64,000 nucleotides of DNA from Bacillota bacterium (GCA_023395555.1 JAEWYQ010000041.1:1-64000); one strand, 5' to 3'; shown: positions 44,605 to 53,855, numbered from the stretch's first letter. The notes: generated by a model not told the origin, from the sequence alone. A program made the numbers and translations.

Positions 44605-44676
44605 TTATCCGAAGATCAATTTCCATAATTCGTCGAACAAGCCATATGTTGATACATCAATATCTATAATATTCAT
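44605..44676 (-). CDS. Possible 23-residue peptide upstream of the maturase
   Basis: A short frame starts MNIIDIDVSTYG and ends LFDELWKLIFG. It is hydrophobic with amphipathic character and no cysteine. AGGAGG lies just one base before the ATG, which is unusually close. It follows a promoter-like region with the LytTR-type direct repeats. It could be a signalling peptide, a leader ORF or chance. The remaining 395 nt to the maturase start show nothing else I recognise. Confidence 0.3.
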   Translation of the reverse strand: MNIIDIDVSTYGLFDELWKLIFG

Positions 44677-44718
44677 CCCTCCTAGATGATAACATAGCAC
44701 ATGAATATTATGGATATC
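44660..44718. repeat. Inverted repeat around the 23-codon ORF start
   Basis: A 17-bp imperfect inverted repeat: ATCTATAATATTCAT near 44662-44676 pairs with ATGAATATTATGGAT near 44701-44715, with a 24-nt loop that contains the ribosome site. It could sequester initiation or bind a regulator. Confidence 0.45.
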
Positions 44719-44759
44719 TACTATTTCTTGTTTAACGGTCAAATAACTCCTTTAACGGT
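44713..44759 (-). promoter_or_regulatory. LytTR-type direct-repeat operator and promoter
   Basis: On the minus strand ACCGTTAAA occurs at 44759-44751 and again at 44739-44731, repeat period 20 bp. It fits the AgrA/LytTR consensus of paired 9-bp repeats about one helical turn pair apart. TTAAAC within the second copy is followed after 17 nt by CATAAT, a weak -35/-10 pair, as expected for an activated promoter. A LytTR regulator is encoded 0.5 kb upstream, and the peptide locus follows downstream. Confidence 0.6.
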
Positions 44760-44764
44760 AATAT

Positions 44765-45263
44765 TCAACCAAAATCAATCGATTTCGTTACGGGTAACAT
44801 AAGCGTGACTATAAATTCTACAGGCTGAATATCAACCTTGAATGCACCATGATTTTTTCTACTGATTTTTAAACATTCCTCAATCCGATGCCATGATTTT
44901 CCTTATCCTGTTTTTGTCCCTGGCAATCCATGAATCAGGGTTATATCTTCCGTATCAAAGCTGTTGCGGATCTCTATTTGAAAGTTATTTCGTGTGGAAT
45001 TCATTTAAATGTACAGAAACTTTTTCTCCTGCTTTTGGTGAAGCATTGCTTCGACGGCATTTTACAATGAATTGGGATAGGATGGAGCATAATTCTATAT
45101 TGTTTACGGCTAACTCACCATTACATAATTCGGCTATATGAATCTGAACATCATATTTCAGCATTTGAACATAATAGTTAAGAATTGCATCGATAATTTC
45201 ATTACCTACAGTATAACTTTTCTTTTGAATTTTAAGTAATGCGTCTGCATCTGGCCGTATCAC
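44765..45263 (-). pseudogene. Decayed GHKL (AgrC-like) sensor kinase
   Basis: The frame begins with GTG overlapping the response-regulator stop (GTGA) and resembles the start of a GHKL ATPase domain (IIDAILNYYVQMLKYDVQIHIAE ... IELCSILSQF). It then shifts frame. Further on KENHGIGLRNV, a stop, then KSVEKNHGAFKVDIQPVEF and VTLMLPVT read as the G-box and C-terminal end of such a kinase. The sensor membrane domain is absent. So only a 166-codon relic of the kinase ATPase remains and the response regulator has lost its adjacent partner. Confidence 0.75.
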
Positions 45264-45958
45264 CCCCTATAATTGATATCAAAGCAGATATATTTTTGTT
45301 CAAACTCCTTTTGTTTTCGGCGGGAGATGGGAAGGAGTTCACCGTCAATCTCCAGTGTGGTATTTGTGTGACTGCCGGTATATTGGATTTTCACGATATA
45401 TTGTTTATGAATACGGATGAATAACCGGGGGTCTAGTAATGCCTCTACCTCATTCAGTGACAAATCTCTGCGGAAATAAACGTTATGAACTTTCGCTTCG
45501 CAATATCCGTTAAATGCCTTAAAATATTTAATGTTTTTTTGTGGTATGTTGTGGGGGAAGTAATCTAAGTATAGCAAGACGGTTTCCTCGCCTATTTTCG
45601 TTTTTAATAATGCACCAATCGCCTCTTCAATCTCAGCAAAATCAAAAGGCTTTGTAATGAAGCGGAATGCATTAATCTTGAAGGCATCCTTATACCATTC
45701 CGGATTACCGGAAGTCATAATGATTTTACAAGAGGGATTCTCCTTATTGATTGCTCTGCCTGTTTCAAAGCCATCCATCCTTGGCATAGCGGCGTCCAGA
45801 AAAACCGCATCAAGCTCTTTTATTCTTTCAAGCAGGCTGGGGCCGGATAGAAAGGGTAATATTTCTGCATTTACCTCTTTCTGCTCTAAGCTTTGATTTA
45901 CTAATTGAGTAAGTATCTTTACGACCAAAGGTTCGTCATCACATATTCCTATTAACAT
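45260..45958 (-). CDS. LytTR-family response regulator
   Basis: 232 residues: a receiver domain (LIGICDDEPLVVKIL, phospho-acceptor Asp in AVFLDAAMPRMDG, conserved Thr/Lys in TSGNP and FITKPF), then a LytTR DNA-binding domain (IKYFKAFNGYCEAKVHNVYFRRDLSLNEVEALL ... FIRIHKQYIVKI). AGAAGGAG precedes the ATG. The usual kinase partner downstream is a pseudogene. Paired 9-bp repeats 0.5 kb downstream are a likely target, placing the peptide locus under its control. The upstream stretch to 46327 (about 370 nt) shows nothing I recognise. Confidence 0.88.
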   Translation of the reverse strand: MLIGICDDEPLVVKILTQLVNQSLEQKEVNAEILPFLSGPSLLERIKELDAVFLDAAMPRMDGFETGRAINKENPSCKIIMTSGNPEWYKDAFKINAFRFITKPFDFAEIEEAIGALLKTKIGEETVLLYLDYFPHNIPQKNIKYFKAFNGYCEAKVHNVYFRRDLSLNEVEALLDPRLFIRIHKQYIVKIQYTGSHTNTTLEIDGELLPISRRKQKEFEQKYICFDINYRG

Positions 45959-46327
45959 TCTTTATCTCCTTCTGTGCACTTTTTTACGCATCTCAATGTG
46001 TACGGAGGATGATGCAAGTATAAATTTGTGAGGTTGAAAGTGAAATTTTCTCAGCCTGTACTTCTAAGCACTCAATTCTGTGGAAAAATAACAGAATGGG
46101 ATCAGCTTATTCCCAGGGAATTTGTTACATGGATATTTTAACCTAAATATGTTTCAAAATCAACATTAATTGACATAGAAAGAAGTCTCTTTCTATCTTT
46201 CGTAAAAAGGAATAGAATAAAAAACTGGACAGTCAACAGTTTTTTTACTTTAACAAGCCTGACAGTCCTCTGTAATATTCTGAATAAATCTTGTTATGTT
46301 TAAAGCCGGTTTTTTATCCATAATGCG

Positions 46328-46735
46328 ATGTCGGCCAGGGTAAAATCCCGGAGATCGCCAGACGTTTTTAGCCCGGCACAGAGCCTATGTACTTGGTGTG
46401 GTGGTAAACGGAAGTAAAAGATTCGGCCCCTTTTATTGCAAAGCGGCAGACAAGATCAACAATCTTTATAAGATGCCTACGATAAGAAAGATCCGTGGAT
46501 CAGGAAGCCAGGAGGGCATAGCAGAATGAAATATGCAGCTTCAGGAGAAGGGTCTGGAGCCGACTGTATTGCGCAGACGCAACAATAAGGCGCTTATTTA
46601 TGTATGCTGGAAGGTATACTGCAATGAATGCGAAGCGGTACGCATGTTTGCAAAATTCAATAAATGCAGGGATGGGTATCTGCGCCTTTGGAAACAGGGA
46701 AGATCCGTTCTGCCGCTTACTGTGGCGGCCTGATA
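46328..46735 (+). pseudogene. Decayed second copy of nrdI-DUF3793
   Basis: Nucleotides 46332-46515 are closely similar to the nrdI segment 34217-34402 (for example GTACTTGGTGTGGTGG identical), with a frameshift and stop. At GGAAGCCAGGAG the copy jumps directly to the DUF3793 middle (GGCATAGCAGAA). It then skips the stretch from RALIYAC to GCWKVYC and ends like the intact gene (FNKCRDGYLRLWKQGRSVL). Two internal deletions are therefore visible. It lies 12 kb from the intact pair and directly behind the chemoreceptor gene. Confidence 0.85.
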
Positions 46736-48700
46736 TTAGACACAGAACCGGTTTACCATGGCTTTCAATCCTTCCGAAAGTTCTTTCAGCTGATGGCATA
46801 TTTCTGCAATATCCTGAACGGCTGCCGATTGTTCTTCCACGGCAGCTGCGGCCTGTTCTGTTCCGGCTGCGTTCTGCATGGCTATGGCTGACATGGAGTG
46901 CAGCATCTGACGTATCTCACCGTTGGCGCTTTCCATATCCTGCTCCGAGCGGTTTAATTTCTGCACCGCTGTTTCCGATGCCTTCATTGCTTCCGAGATG
47001 CTCCGGTACCTTTCTACGGTATCGGATACGTCTCTTTGCTGATCCTGGGAGGCGGCCAGAACCTGGTTCATATTTTCTACCACCAGTTCGACGTTCTTAA
47101 TCAGGCCGTTCAGTATTTTATCTATGCTTTTTGCTGACGCCGCCGATTTTTCTGCCATGATCTGAATTTCTCTTGCCACCACGGCAAAGCCGAGACCGGC
47201 TTCCCCAGCCCTTGCCGCCTCTATAGTGGCATTCAGGGCAATGAGATTTATCTGACTTGCCATTTCTGTAATAATACTGCTTGCCTTGCTGATCTGGGCG
47301 GAGCTTTGCTTCATGGACTGCATTCTGTCACAGGCATTTCTTGTTGCTGCATCACTTTCTTCTGTGAGTAAGGAGAGCCTTTCCACATCCTCCAATCCTG
47401 CATTGACCAGACACAGCACCTGATCGGTTGAGGCGTTGAGTTCTTGCATACATTGATGATTTACTGTTATTCTCGCTTCCAGCACCTTTGCCTGCGCCAT
47501 GCCTTCCTCTGTGTGCTTGGCCTGATTCTGGGCACCCATGGCGATGTCGTCAACGGTCCTTGATATTTCCTCGGAGGCCAGGGAGGATTGCCGCGAAGTA
47601 GAGGCCAAATTCATGGCGGTGTCTGATACCTGATGGGAGGATCGGGTAATCTCCGTGATAATATCCCGGAGATTTGCGGTTAAGGACTGGAAGGCTCCGG
47701 ATAAGGTTCCTATTTCATCCTTCTGGTTAAGATATCCCGCCGCAATATTTTCCCGGATATCCAGTTTCCCGATTTTTTCGGAATGCTTTGTCAGAGCGGC
47801 CAAAGGCCCCGTAAGCCGGACGGCCATTAGAAATACAAGACCCAGGCTGACGATGGATACTGCGATCATGGCCGCTATAATTCTGGCCAGCATAGAAGGA
47901 ATGGCAGACATAATCTCCTCTTCCTTTGCAGTGACAATAAAGCGCCAGTCTGTGCCGCTTACCGGTGCAAAACCGGCATATACAATACCATTGCTCATAT
48001 GGAGGGTGGCGGCTCCGGCCGTTTCCTCCAGGATCTTTTCATAGGCCTTATCCTCGCCCTCCTTCACCGGATTGTACCGTTGGGTGACCTTTTGGATATC
48101 AGGATGGGCAATTACTGTTCCGGAACGGTTCATGATAAAGGCGTACCCGCTTTCCCCGTATCCGATGTCTTCGGTTATTCCGCACAGATAATCCGCCCCC
48201 ATACGGGCAATCAATGCGGCAACTACCTCCCCGTCCTTCCATACAGGCACGGTGGCTTCTATCTCGGGCTTTATGGTAACTCTGCTGATCACCACATCCG
48301 AGATTGCCGATCTGCCGTCCAGAGCATCTTTTACATAGGTTTTGTCACTCATCAGGCGCACGGTTCCATCAGTAAAATGGGTGTAACCGTTTGGGAGAAT
48401 ATAGCCGATATCTAAGAACTCTGTTTTCTTCAATTCCTCCAGAAGAATTTCAGTATCTGCCTCCCATCCCATATCCATTATCTTCGCGTTTTTAGAAATC
48501 ATGGTGAGGGCAGAAATCATAGAACTGATCCGGCTCTGGGTAAGCTTTGCACTTTCGGAAGCCAGCAGCTGTAAGGAGTACTCCGCTTCCTCCTTCAGGG
48601 CCTTTTTTCCTGCCGAAATAGCGATTACCCCGATCAATGCCGCAATGGAAACTGCCAGTAACGCGGAGAAGAAAATCAGCTTTGTCTTAATACTGTTCAT
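46736..48700 (-). CDS. Methyl-accepting chemotaxis protein
   Basis: 654 residues: an N-terminal membrane segment (about 8-30), a dCache-like extracellular sensor (about 35-270, [23 protein letters not shown]), a second membrane segment (about 278-300), HAMP, and a long cytoplasmic signalling coil. The hairpin tip reads [30 protein letters not shown], as in all receptors that bind CheA/CheW. The dCache class often binds amino acids or organic acids. It overlaps the upstream EAL gene by 4 nt (ATGA), so chemotaxis and cyclic-di-GMP turnover are translated together. Confidence 0.9.
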   Translation of the reverse strand: MNSIKTKLIFFSALLAVSIAALIGVIAISAGKKALKEEAEYSLQLLASESAKLTQSRISSMISALTMISKNAKIMDMGWEADTEILLEELKKTEFLDIGYILPNGYTHFTDGTVRLMSDKTYVKDALDGRSAISDVVISRVTIKPEIEATVPVWKDGEVVAALIARMGADYLCGITEDIGYGESGYAFIMNRSGTVIAHPDIQKVTQRYNPVKEGEDKAYEKILEETAGAATLHMSNGIVYAGFAPVSGTDWRFIVTAKEEEIMSAIPSMLARIIAAMIAVSIVSLGLVFLMAVRLTGPLAALTKHSEKIGKLDIRENIAAGYLNQKDEIGTLSGAFQSLTANLRDIITEITRSSHQVSDTAMNLASTSRQSSLASEEISRTVDDIAMGAQNQAKHTEEGMAQAKVLEARITVNHQCMQELNASTDQVLCLVNAGLEDVERLSLLTEESDAATRNACDRMQSMKQSSAQISKASSIITEMASQINLIALNATIEAARAGEAGLGFAVVAREIQIMAEKSAASAKSIDKILNGLIKNVELVVENMNQVLAASQDQQRDVSDTVERYRSISEAMKASETAVQKLNRSEQDMESANGEIRQMLHSMSAIAMQNAAGTEQAAAAVEEQSAAVQDIAEICHQLKELSEGLKAMVNRFCV

Positions 48701-49560
48701 CTATCCGTCCCTCCCATAAGAACTCCTTTTATATAATCCATTGGAGAGGAGCATCGCCCCCCGGGACGGTGCCTTTTTTCCCTCAGCCTTCGAATGGCGG
48801 AGATTAATCCATCCGGTATATCCATGATACTTTCCGACGGCCTCTGGATATAAAAACCCTGTCCGTACTGTACGCCAAGTCCAATGAGGGTTTTCAGCTC
48901 TTCATAGGATTCGATGCCTTCTGCAATTAAATTAATCCGTGATATTTTCGACAGCTCTGCCATACCCTTGACCAGCGCGTATTTGAGCCCATCCTGATGG
49001 ATTCCCCGGATAAGCTTCATATCAAGCTTAATGTAGTTGGGATTGATATCGCTGATGAGATTTAAACCGGAATAACCGGCGCCGGCATCATCGATGGCGA
49101 CGGTATAGCCCTGCCCCCGGTAGTGGCTGATGGCGGACAGGAAGCCCTGCATGTCGAGAATCACATTCCGTTCTGTGATCTCGAAGACGATGTGCTGCGG
49201 TTTTATATTGAATTGTAATAGGAAATCCCTGGTGAAGCCTTTTTTAAAGTTCTCATCATGCATGACATTAGGATTAACATTTAAGAATAGCATTTTATCA
49301 TAAGGCGGCACCATTGATTTGTATGCGGCCTTTAGTGCAGTTGTCCTGCACAGCAGTTCCAGCTCCCAGAGCCTTCCGTGCTCACTGGCAACGGAAAACA
49401 GCATCTCGGGGCTTTTAATGGAACTGTCATATGTGATCCGGCTCAAGGCTTCGTGTCCTAATATGCTGCCGTCCTTTAAGGATATAATGGGCTGGAATAC
49501 GCTTTTAATGGCTTTGGTTTTAATAATATAGTCCAGTGTATCTGATAGTTCGGTCTTCAT
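48697..49560 (-). CDS. EAL-domain cyclic di-GMP phosphodiesterase
   Basis: 287 residues, a stand-alone EAL domain without sensor. Catalytic signatures are present: [36 protein letters not shown] and EGIES, so hydrolysis of cyclic di-GMP to pGpG is expected. Its stop overlaps the chemoreceptor start by 4 nt. It may oppose the GGDEF protein at 13.3 kb. Sequence upstream of 49560 (about 260 nt to the small membrane gene) shows no clear signal. Confidence 0.9.
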   Translation of the reverse strand: MKTELSDTLDYIIKTKAIKSVFQPIISLKDGSILGHEALSRITYDSSIKSPEMLFSVASEHGRLWELELLCRTTALKAAYKSMVPPYDKMLFLNVNPNVMHDENFKKGFTRDFLLQFNIKPQHIVFEITERNVILDMQGFLSAISHYRGQGYTVAIDDAGAGYSGLNLISDINPNYIKLDMKLIRGIHQDGLKYALVKGMAELSKISRINLIAEGIESYEELKTLIGLGVQYGQGFYIQRPSESIMDIPDGLISAIRRLREKRHRPGGRCSSPMDYIKGVLMGGTDR

Positions 49561-49821
49561 CCGTATCCTCTCGTATTGATTTTTTTATTTAATAGTATCA
49601 ATTACGGGAGGATGTATCCTGCATGAAACAGTAAAGAATATGTTAAATTTGTGTAAGTGTATTTTGCCTTATTCTGCTGTTTTACATAGGTTTCACATTG
49701 TTTTAACCTTAATGTGATAGTTGGCGGATCACAGGTGCTTTATAATTAGGTCATAGATAGGATGGGATTAGATCCTGGATAAAACAGGATGGATAAAGCA
49801 TGAATTTAGGAGGTTGATCTT

Positions 49822-49962
49822 ATGGTGATAAATTTAATAATACTTACTCTGTTGTTGGGAGGTTTTCTGATTTTTGCATTTGCCATGCACCGCAGACGAT
49901 ACGGTAAGAACTATATTGCTTCTTATCATTGGTATACAACCTGGATTCCCGGCAACACGTAA
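49822..49962 (+). CDS. 46-residue single-span membrane protein
   Basis: TTTAGGAGG precedes an ATG whose frame encodes an N-terminal membrane helix (about 3-22, LIILTLLLGGFLIFAFA) and a basic, aromatic tail (MHRRRYGKNYIASYHWYTTW). It has no homologue I can name. It lies just ahead of the IS element. In the +1 frame across its end, a segment ending SVSEIAETIENNAFTAFSAK (stop at 50029) looks like the tail of another broken gene. Confidence 0.45.
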   Translation: MVINLIILTLLLGGFLIFAFAMHRRRYGKNYIASYHWYTTWIPGNT

Positions 49963-50035
49963 CGATTTATCTGTATCAGAAATCGCTGAAACCATTGAAA
50001 ATAATGCATTTACTGCATTTTCCGCAAAATAATGA

Positions 50036-50084
50036 TTGCTTTTTGCCTCGTCATGTGATATAATAAATTATACACATGACGAGG
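50036..50084 (+). promoter_or_regulatory. IS promoter with flanking inverted repeat
   Basis: TTGCTT (50036-50041), 17 bp, TATAAT (50059-50064). A 12-bp perfect inverted repeat, CCTCGTCATGTG at 50046-50057 and its complement at 50073-50084, brackets the -10 box and ends next to the ribosome site. It may be an operator for the transposase or a hairpin blocking translation of read-through transcripts. Confidence 0.65.
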
Positions 50085-50095
50085 AGGCGGTCAAA

Positions 50096-51709
50096 ATGGC
50101 TATTATATACCAGACAGATAAAAGATCCGGAATCACTTATGCATATGAGGCTGAATACTTCTGGGATAAAGAAAAACAGCAATCACGCTCAAAGCGAAGA
50201 TTAATCGGCCGTGTTGATACCCAGTCAGGAGAAGTTATTCCTACGGATGGACGTATGAAGAAGTCCAGGGAGTCAGCAAATAAACCCACCAAGAAACGTG
50301 GGCCGGTTCCGCCCGAATGCTCTGCGAGGAATTTCTATGGTGCAACCTATCTGCTGGATGCCATTGGTGATAAGCTTGGGATTACACAGGATCTGAAGAC
50401 CTGCTTTCCTGACACTTACAAACAGATACTATCGATAGCCTATTACCTCATCCTTGAGGATAGCAATCCGCTTTTCCGATTTGAAAAATGGGGGATCCTT
50501 CATAAACATCCCTTTGGCAAAGACATTCCCTCACAAAGAAGCAGCGAGCTGTTTATGAGCATCTCTGAGGAGGAAAAAAATCGTTTCTTTGCCTGCCAGG
50601 GGAAACGGAGAATCGAAAATGAATACTGGGCATACGATACTTCGTCTATCTCCAGCTATTCTCAAGCATTGCGCCAGGTTCAGTACGGCAATAATAAAGA
50701 GGACGACAGGCTTCCACAGTTGAACCTTGCACTTGTGTTTGGTGAACAATCCAATCTGCCATTTTACTTCCGTAAACTTGCGGGAAATATACCGGATGTC
50801 AAAACAGTGCAGCATCTGATTGCTGATCTGGATCAGCTTGGATTCAAAAAGGTCAAGCTGGTCATGGATCGCGGGTTTTACAGCGAAGATAATATCAATG
50901 CTTTATACCGGGAACACCTGAAATTCCTTGTGTCTGCCAAGACATCCCTTTCCTTTATTCGCAAGGAACTGGATACGGTTTATGATGATTTTCGTACCTT
51001 TGAATACTATGATGATAATTATGAACTGTATTCAACAACCATACAAAGTGAATGGAATTATACACAAAAACGCCCGTACAAAGGGGATACGATTGAAGAA
51101 AAACGCCGTATCTACATTCACCTGTATTATAACATCGATAAAGCTGCGGAGGATCAGAAGATCTTCGATCGAAAGCTTATGGAACTCAAGAAGGAACTTC
51201 TGGACGGCAAACGAAAACCGGAGCACGAAAAGCTGTATAAAAAGTATTTCATTGAAAAGTCAACTCCGGTTAAGGGAACCCAGGTCAGTGTAAAAGAAGA
51301 GACCGTAAAAGAAGCAAAACGCTACTATGGGTTCTTTACCTTAATTACGAATGAAACAATGGATTCCATCACTGCACTGGGGCTCTATCGGAACAAGGAT
51401 GTAGTGGAAAAAGCGTTTGGCAATTTAAAAGAACGTTTAAACATGAGGCGTACCCTAGTCTCCTCCGAGAAAAGTCTGGATGGGAAATTATTTGTTGAGT
51501 TTGTCGCACTCATTTATTTATCTTATATCAAGAAACAGATGCAGGATGAAAAGCTATTCAAGGACTATACACTGCAGGGAGTGCTTGATAAGCTGGATAT
51601 CATTGAATGCTTTGAAAATCCTGGTCAGGACCTTCGTGTCGGGGAAATCCTTGAAAAGCAAAAAGACCTATACCTTAAGCTTGGAGTGGAGCCGCCCGTC
51701 TCGTTATGA
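50096..51709 (+). CDS. IS1634/IS4-like DDE transposase
   Basis: About 537 residues. The catalytic core includes LVMDRGFYSEDNI (second D region) and the late helix YRNKDVVEKAFGNLKERLNMRR, characteristic of IS4-superfamily enzymes with the YREK-like motif. The frame is complete and undamaged, so the element may be active. The ATG at 50096 follows GAGGAGG; a TTG at 50036 lies inside the promoter. Family placement (IS1634 versus a neighbouring IS4 group) is not certain. A hairpin (GCCCGTCTC/GAGACGGC) covers the last codons. Confidence 0.85.
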   Translation: MAIIYQTDKRSGITYAYEAEYFWDKEKQQSRSKRRLIGRVDTQSGEVIPTDGRMKKSRESANKPTKKRGPVPPECSARNFYGATYLLDAIGDKLGITQDLKTCFPDTYKQILSIAYYLILEDSNPLFRFEKWGILHKHPFGKDIPSQRSSELFMSISEEEKNRFFACQGKRRIENEYWAYDTSSISSYSQALRQVQYGNNKEDDRLPQLNLALVFGEQSNLPFYFRKLAGNIPDVKTVQHLIADLDQLGFKKVKLVMDRGFYSEDNINALYREHLKFLVSAKTSLSFIRKELDTVYDDFRTFEYYDDNYELYSTTIQSEWNYTQKRPYKGDTIEEKRRIYIHLYYNIDKAAEDQKIFDRKLMELKKELLDGKRKPEHEKLYKKYFIEKSTPVKGTQVSVKEETVKEAKRYYGFFTLITNETMDSITALGLYRNKDVVEKAFGNLKERLNMRRTLVSSEKSLDGKLFVEFVALIYLSYIKKQMQDEKLFKDYTLQGVLDKLDIIECFENPGQDLRVGEILEKQKDLYLKLGVEPPVSL

Positions 51710-51954
51710 GACGGCGGGAATCCAGGATACAAGAATTTTAAAGTAAAATAAAAGCTGCAGTAAAGGATGTCGCCCTTGGCTGCAGCGTGTTTTGCGTGTT
51801 TTATAGCTTTCCAAATCTGTATTATGGTATAAATCAAATAATTGATTACTTTTGCTTAGACAAACCTGGCATATGTAATAGGAATAATCAAGGTCTATAA
51901 ACATAGTACCCTCATCTTTCTCAGGAAAATTAACAATAGTAATCAACCAGTACT

Positions 51955-52092
51955 TTAATTCTTATTTTTTCTTTTTTTGCGGATAATCAACAGAACAACA
52001 ATAACAATCAAAATAATAACAATTACAGATAACAAAAGAGGTGCTTTCCATACATTGGTATCAGTAATAATAACTCTCTCTACATATTTCAT
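51955..52092 (-). CDS. 45-residue single-span membrane protein, copy 1
   Basis: The frame encodes MKYVERVIITDTNVWKAP, then a membrane helix of Leu, Ile and Val (about 18-37) and a strongly basic tail (RKKRKNKN). It is nearly identical to the copy at 54563 (two differences: T12V and V33A). Here the upstream ABC gene is decayed, yet this frame is intact. Its place in a peptide-immunity region suggests an immunity or accessory membrane peptide; no family is recognised. Confidence 0.6.
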   Translation of the reverse strand: MKYVERVIITDTNVWKAPLLLSVIVIILIVIVVLLIIRKKRKNKN

Positions 52093-52288
52093 ATCACTTC
52101 ATTCCCGCCCTTTCTTGGTTTAAAAAGATTACTTTATCAGCAATTTCTGAGTATTCAAGTATGTATTGTTAATATTATGATATGATTTTCCTTTAGAATA
52201 TTGAAAATATTAAAAATAGTTGAATATTTACTTTATTGAAAGAGGCTGTTGGTTCATCAAATAAGATGACATCTAAGCCTTTAATTAA
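52089..52288 (-). pseudogene. Remnant of ABC ATPase 3' end, copy A
   Basis: Matches the C-terminal NBD coding part at 54697-54900 (EPTAS ... EYSEIADKVIFLN) but with several one- or two-base deletions that break the frame. It ends with the same GTGATATGA junction into the 45-residue protein. Confidence 0.75.
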
Positions 52289-52692
52289 TTAAAGAAGTTT
52301 TTTATGCCCGGTCTGCAACGGGGGCTTAAAGGTTCGGGATAAACCTAATTGCTTTCTCTTTCATTATTATGACCATTCCTTTCCGCTACGCTACAAGGCA
52401 CAAAAGGGACATGAAAATCGATTGCCGTAACACAGCATTCAAATGATTGTGCAGAAATTGTACTTGAGGAAACAGGCACACTACAGAGCACGTGGAGGAG
52501 AGTGGGCACAGCCCTTACGCTGACCAGTGCCTTTAACCCTGCAAATTTATCTTTGGAGAGACAAACCACTTCAATCCTACAGTGAGCATCGCTAAGCTAC
52601 TTATCTCTTAATCTTATGAGATACAATAAAAGTATCGTGGAAGCTGAATAAATCAACAAAAAACGGTTAAATGATAAAAAAGCCTTGAACAG
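52289..52692. other. Unassigned stretch
   Basis: About 400 nt without a convincing gene. A 74-codon frame on the minus strand (52345-52569) has no recognisable family and no good ribosome site. Its higher G+C than the flanks suggests a fragment of an unrelated gene brought in by recombination. Confidence 0.3.
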
Positions 52693-52891
52693 TCAATCGT
52701 CCATGTACATGCTTAGGGAATCTCTGTTATAATGACGTTCATTGACAAACCTTTCAAGCTTTTCATACTCACGAGCTTCTATAAGTTTATAGACAATTTT
52801 AACCCAAAGATCAGTAAGCATATTATTATCTGTAACATCGGTGTTCAGCGAGAAATCGCTTACACGTTTTTCAACAACAATAAGCATTGCG
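52677..52891. repeat. Direct repeat, copy C (3' part of SdpI-like gene)
   Basis: About 215 bp repeated at 54242-54456 with around 90 percent or more visible identity. Copy C is part of the intact SdpI-like gene. Confidence 0.85.
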
Positions 52892-53202
52892 AAAACGAAC
52901 ACAAATCCTATTCCGTTACCCACAAATACCGCGATATCAGTATTAATGTCGAATATTAATATAAGAATTTCAGCAAATACGGCTAATATTAATGATACAA
53001 ACCCAAATTTGACAGTTGTGCAGTAACCGATAATCTGCGCAAACAACCATTTCTCTAATGATTTTTTCGCAGCGGGAACAGAAATGCCATTAGAGCCTAT
53101 CTCCATTTTTATATGGCTTTTTAAGTAGAACCCTGTCGCAAGTAATGTAAAAGGAACCACCAGTGACAACATAACATTTAAGATTACAGTAAGGATATTC
53201 AT
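52693..53202 (-). CDS. SdpI-like membrane protein
   Basis: 169 residues with three membrane helices (about 3-25, 55-85, 90-112). Between the first two lies a stretch like the SdpI motif (IGSNGISVPAAKKSLEKWLFAQIIGY), which in that family is GxRTxxxxxSxExWxxA. A charged C-terminal tail follows. SdpI gives immunity to the SDP cannibalism toxin in Bacillus. AAAGGAGG precedes the ATG, 15 nt after the ABC fragment stop. The similarity is moderate and the arginine of the motif is not clear, so I treat immunity as likely rather than proven. Confidence 0.5.
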   Translation of the reverse strand: MNILTVILNVMLSLVVPFTLLATGFYLKSHIKMEIGSNGISVPAAKKSLEKWLFAQIIGYCTTVKFGFVSLILAVFAEILILIFDINTDIAVFVGNGIGFVFVFAMLIVVEKRVSDFSLNTDVTDNNMLTDLWVKIVYKLIEAREYEKLERFVNERHYNRDSLSMYMDD

Positions 53203-53217
53203 TATTTCCTCCTTTAA

Positions 53218-53855
53218 TCAGACCTTTCCCATTTTTATTATCACATCCTCATCACCTATCAATGACGGATCATGTGTAACAATTATAATTATTTTATTCG
53301 ATTTGATTCTTTGCAGAATATCTGCAAAAATCTTTTTTCCTTCTGATTCAAGATTAGCCGTAGGCTCATCAAAAATCATTACGTGAGGGTCTAAAACAAG
53401 CTGTCTGATAATGGAAATTTTCTGTTTTTCTCCACCGGACAGATTATTTTGCTGAACATTTATCTGACTATCAAGCAACAGTTCTTTGTCTACCTTTCCA
53501 TTGCAAAACGAAAAGGCATCAAGGTATTTTTCGAGGTCATTTCCGCTGTTTCCAAACAAGGTAAGATTTTCATTTATCGTTCCACAAATCAGACATGTAT
53601 CTTGTTCGGAATATCCCATTACCTTTCTCTTTAACCATATCATATCTAACTCTCGGATATCAATACCGTCAATAAAAATAGTCCCTCTCATTTCGTCCAC
53701 GTAACATCCGAGAATAAGGTTTAAAAGTGTAGATTTTCCAACACCGTTTTTACCCACGATACAGTATATATTCCCCTTCTTAAAAGTGTATGAAAAATTA
53801 TCCAAAATCGGTTTGTCGTATCCAAAACTTACGTAATTGAGGCTAATTGTATCTG
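53218..53855 (-). pseudogene. 5'-truncated ABC transporter nucleotide-binding domain
   Basis: The frame reads as a full NBD: it enters at DTISLNYVSFGYDKPILDNF, then Walker A GKNGVGKST, signature LSGGEKQK, Walker B VMIFDEPTA and THDPS. The transmembrane domain that should precede it is missing. Just upstream (53856) the sequence changes to unrelated DNA, and no good start codon exists; a TTG at 53805 is the only candidate. Thus it is the 3' end of an exporter gene cut by rearrangement. Whether a free NBD is still made is open. Residue order suggests a bacteriocin-type exporter. Confidence 0.7.

Larger units (their letters stand above)
50009..51764. mobile_element. Insertion sequence (approximate ends)
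   Basis: TTTACTGCA at 50009-50017 recurs inverted at 51756-51764 and could be the start of terminal inverted repeats around the transposase gene. The match is only nine bases and no target-site duplication is visible, so the true ends may differ. Confidence 0.35.
51850..52288. repeat. Long direct repeat, copy A
   Basis: About 440 bp closely similar (few mismatches, small deletions) to 54457-54900. It carries the 45-residue membrane-protein gene and the 3' part of an ABC ATPase gene. The region 51765-51849 beside it is unassigned. Confidence 0.85.
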
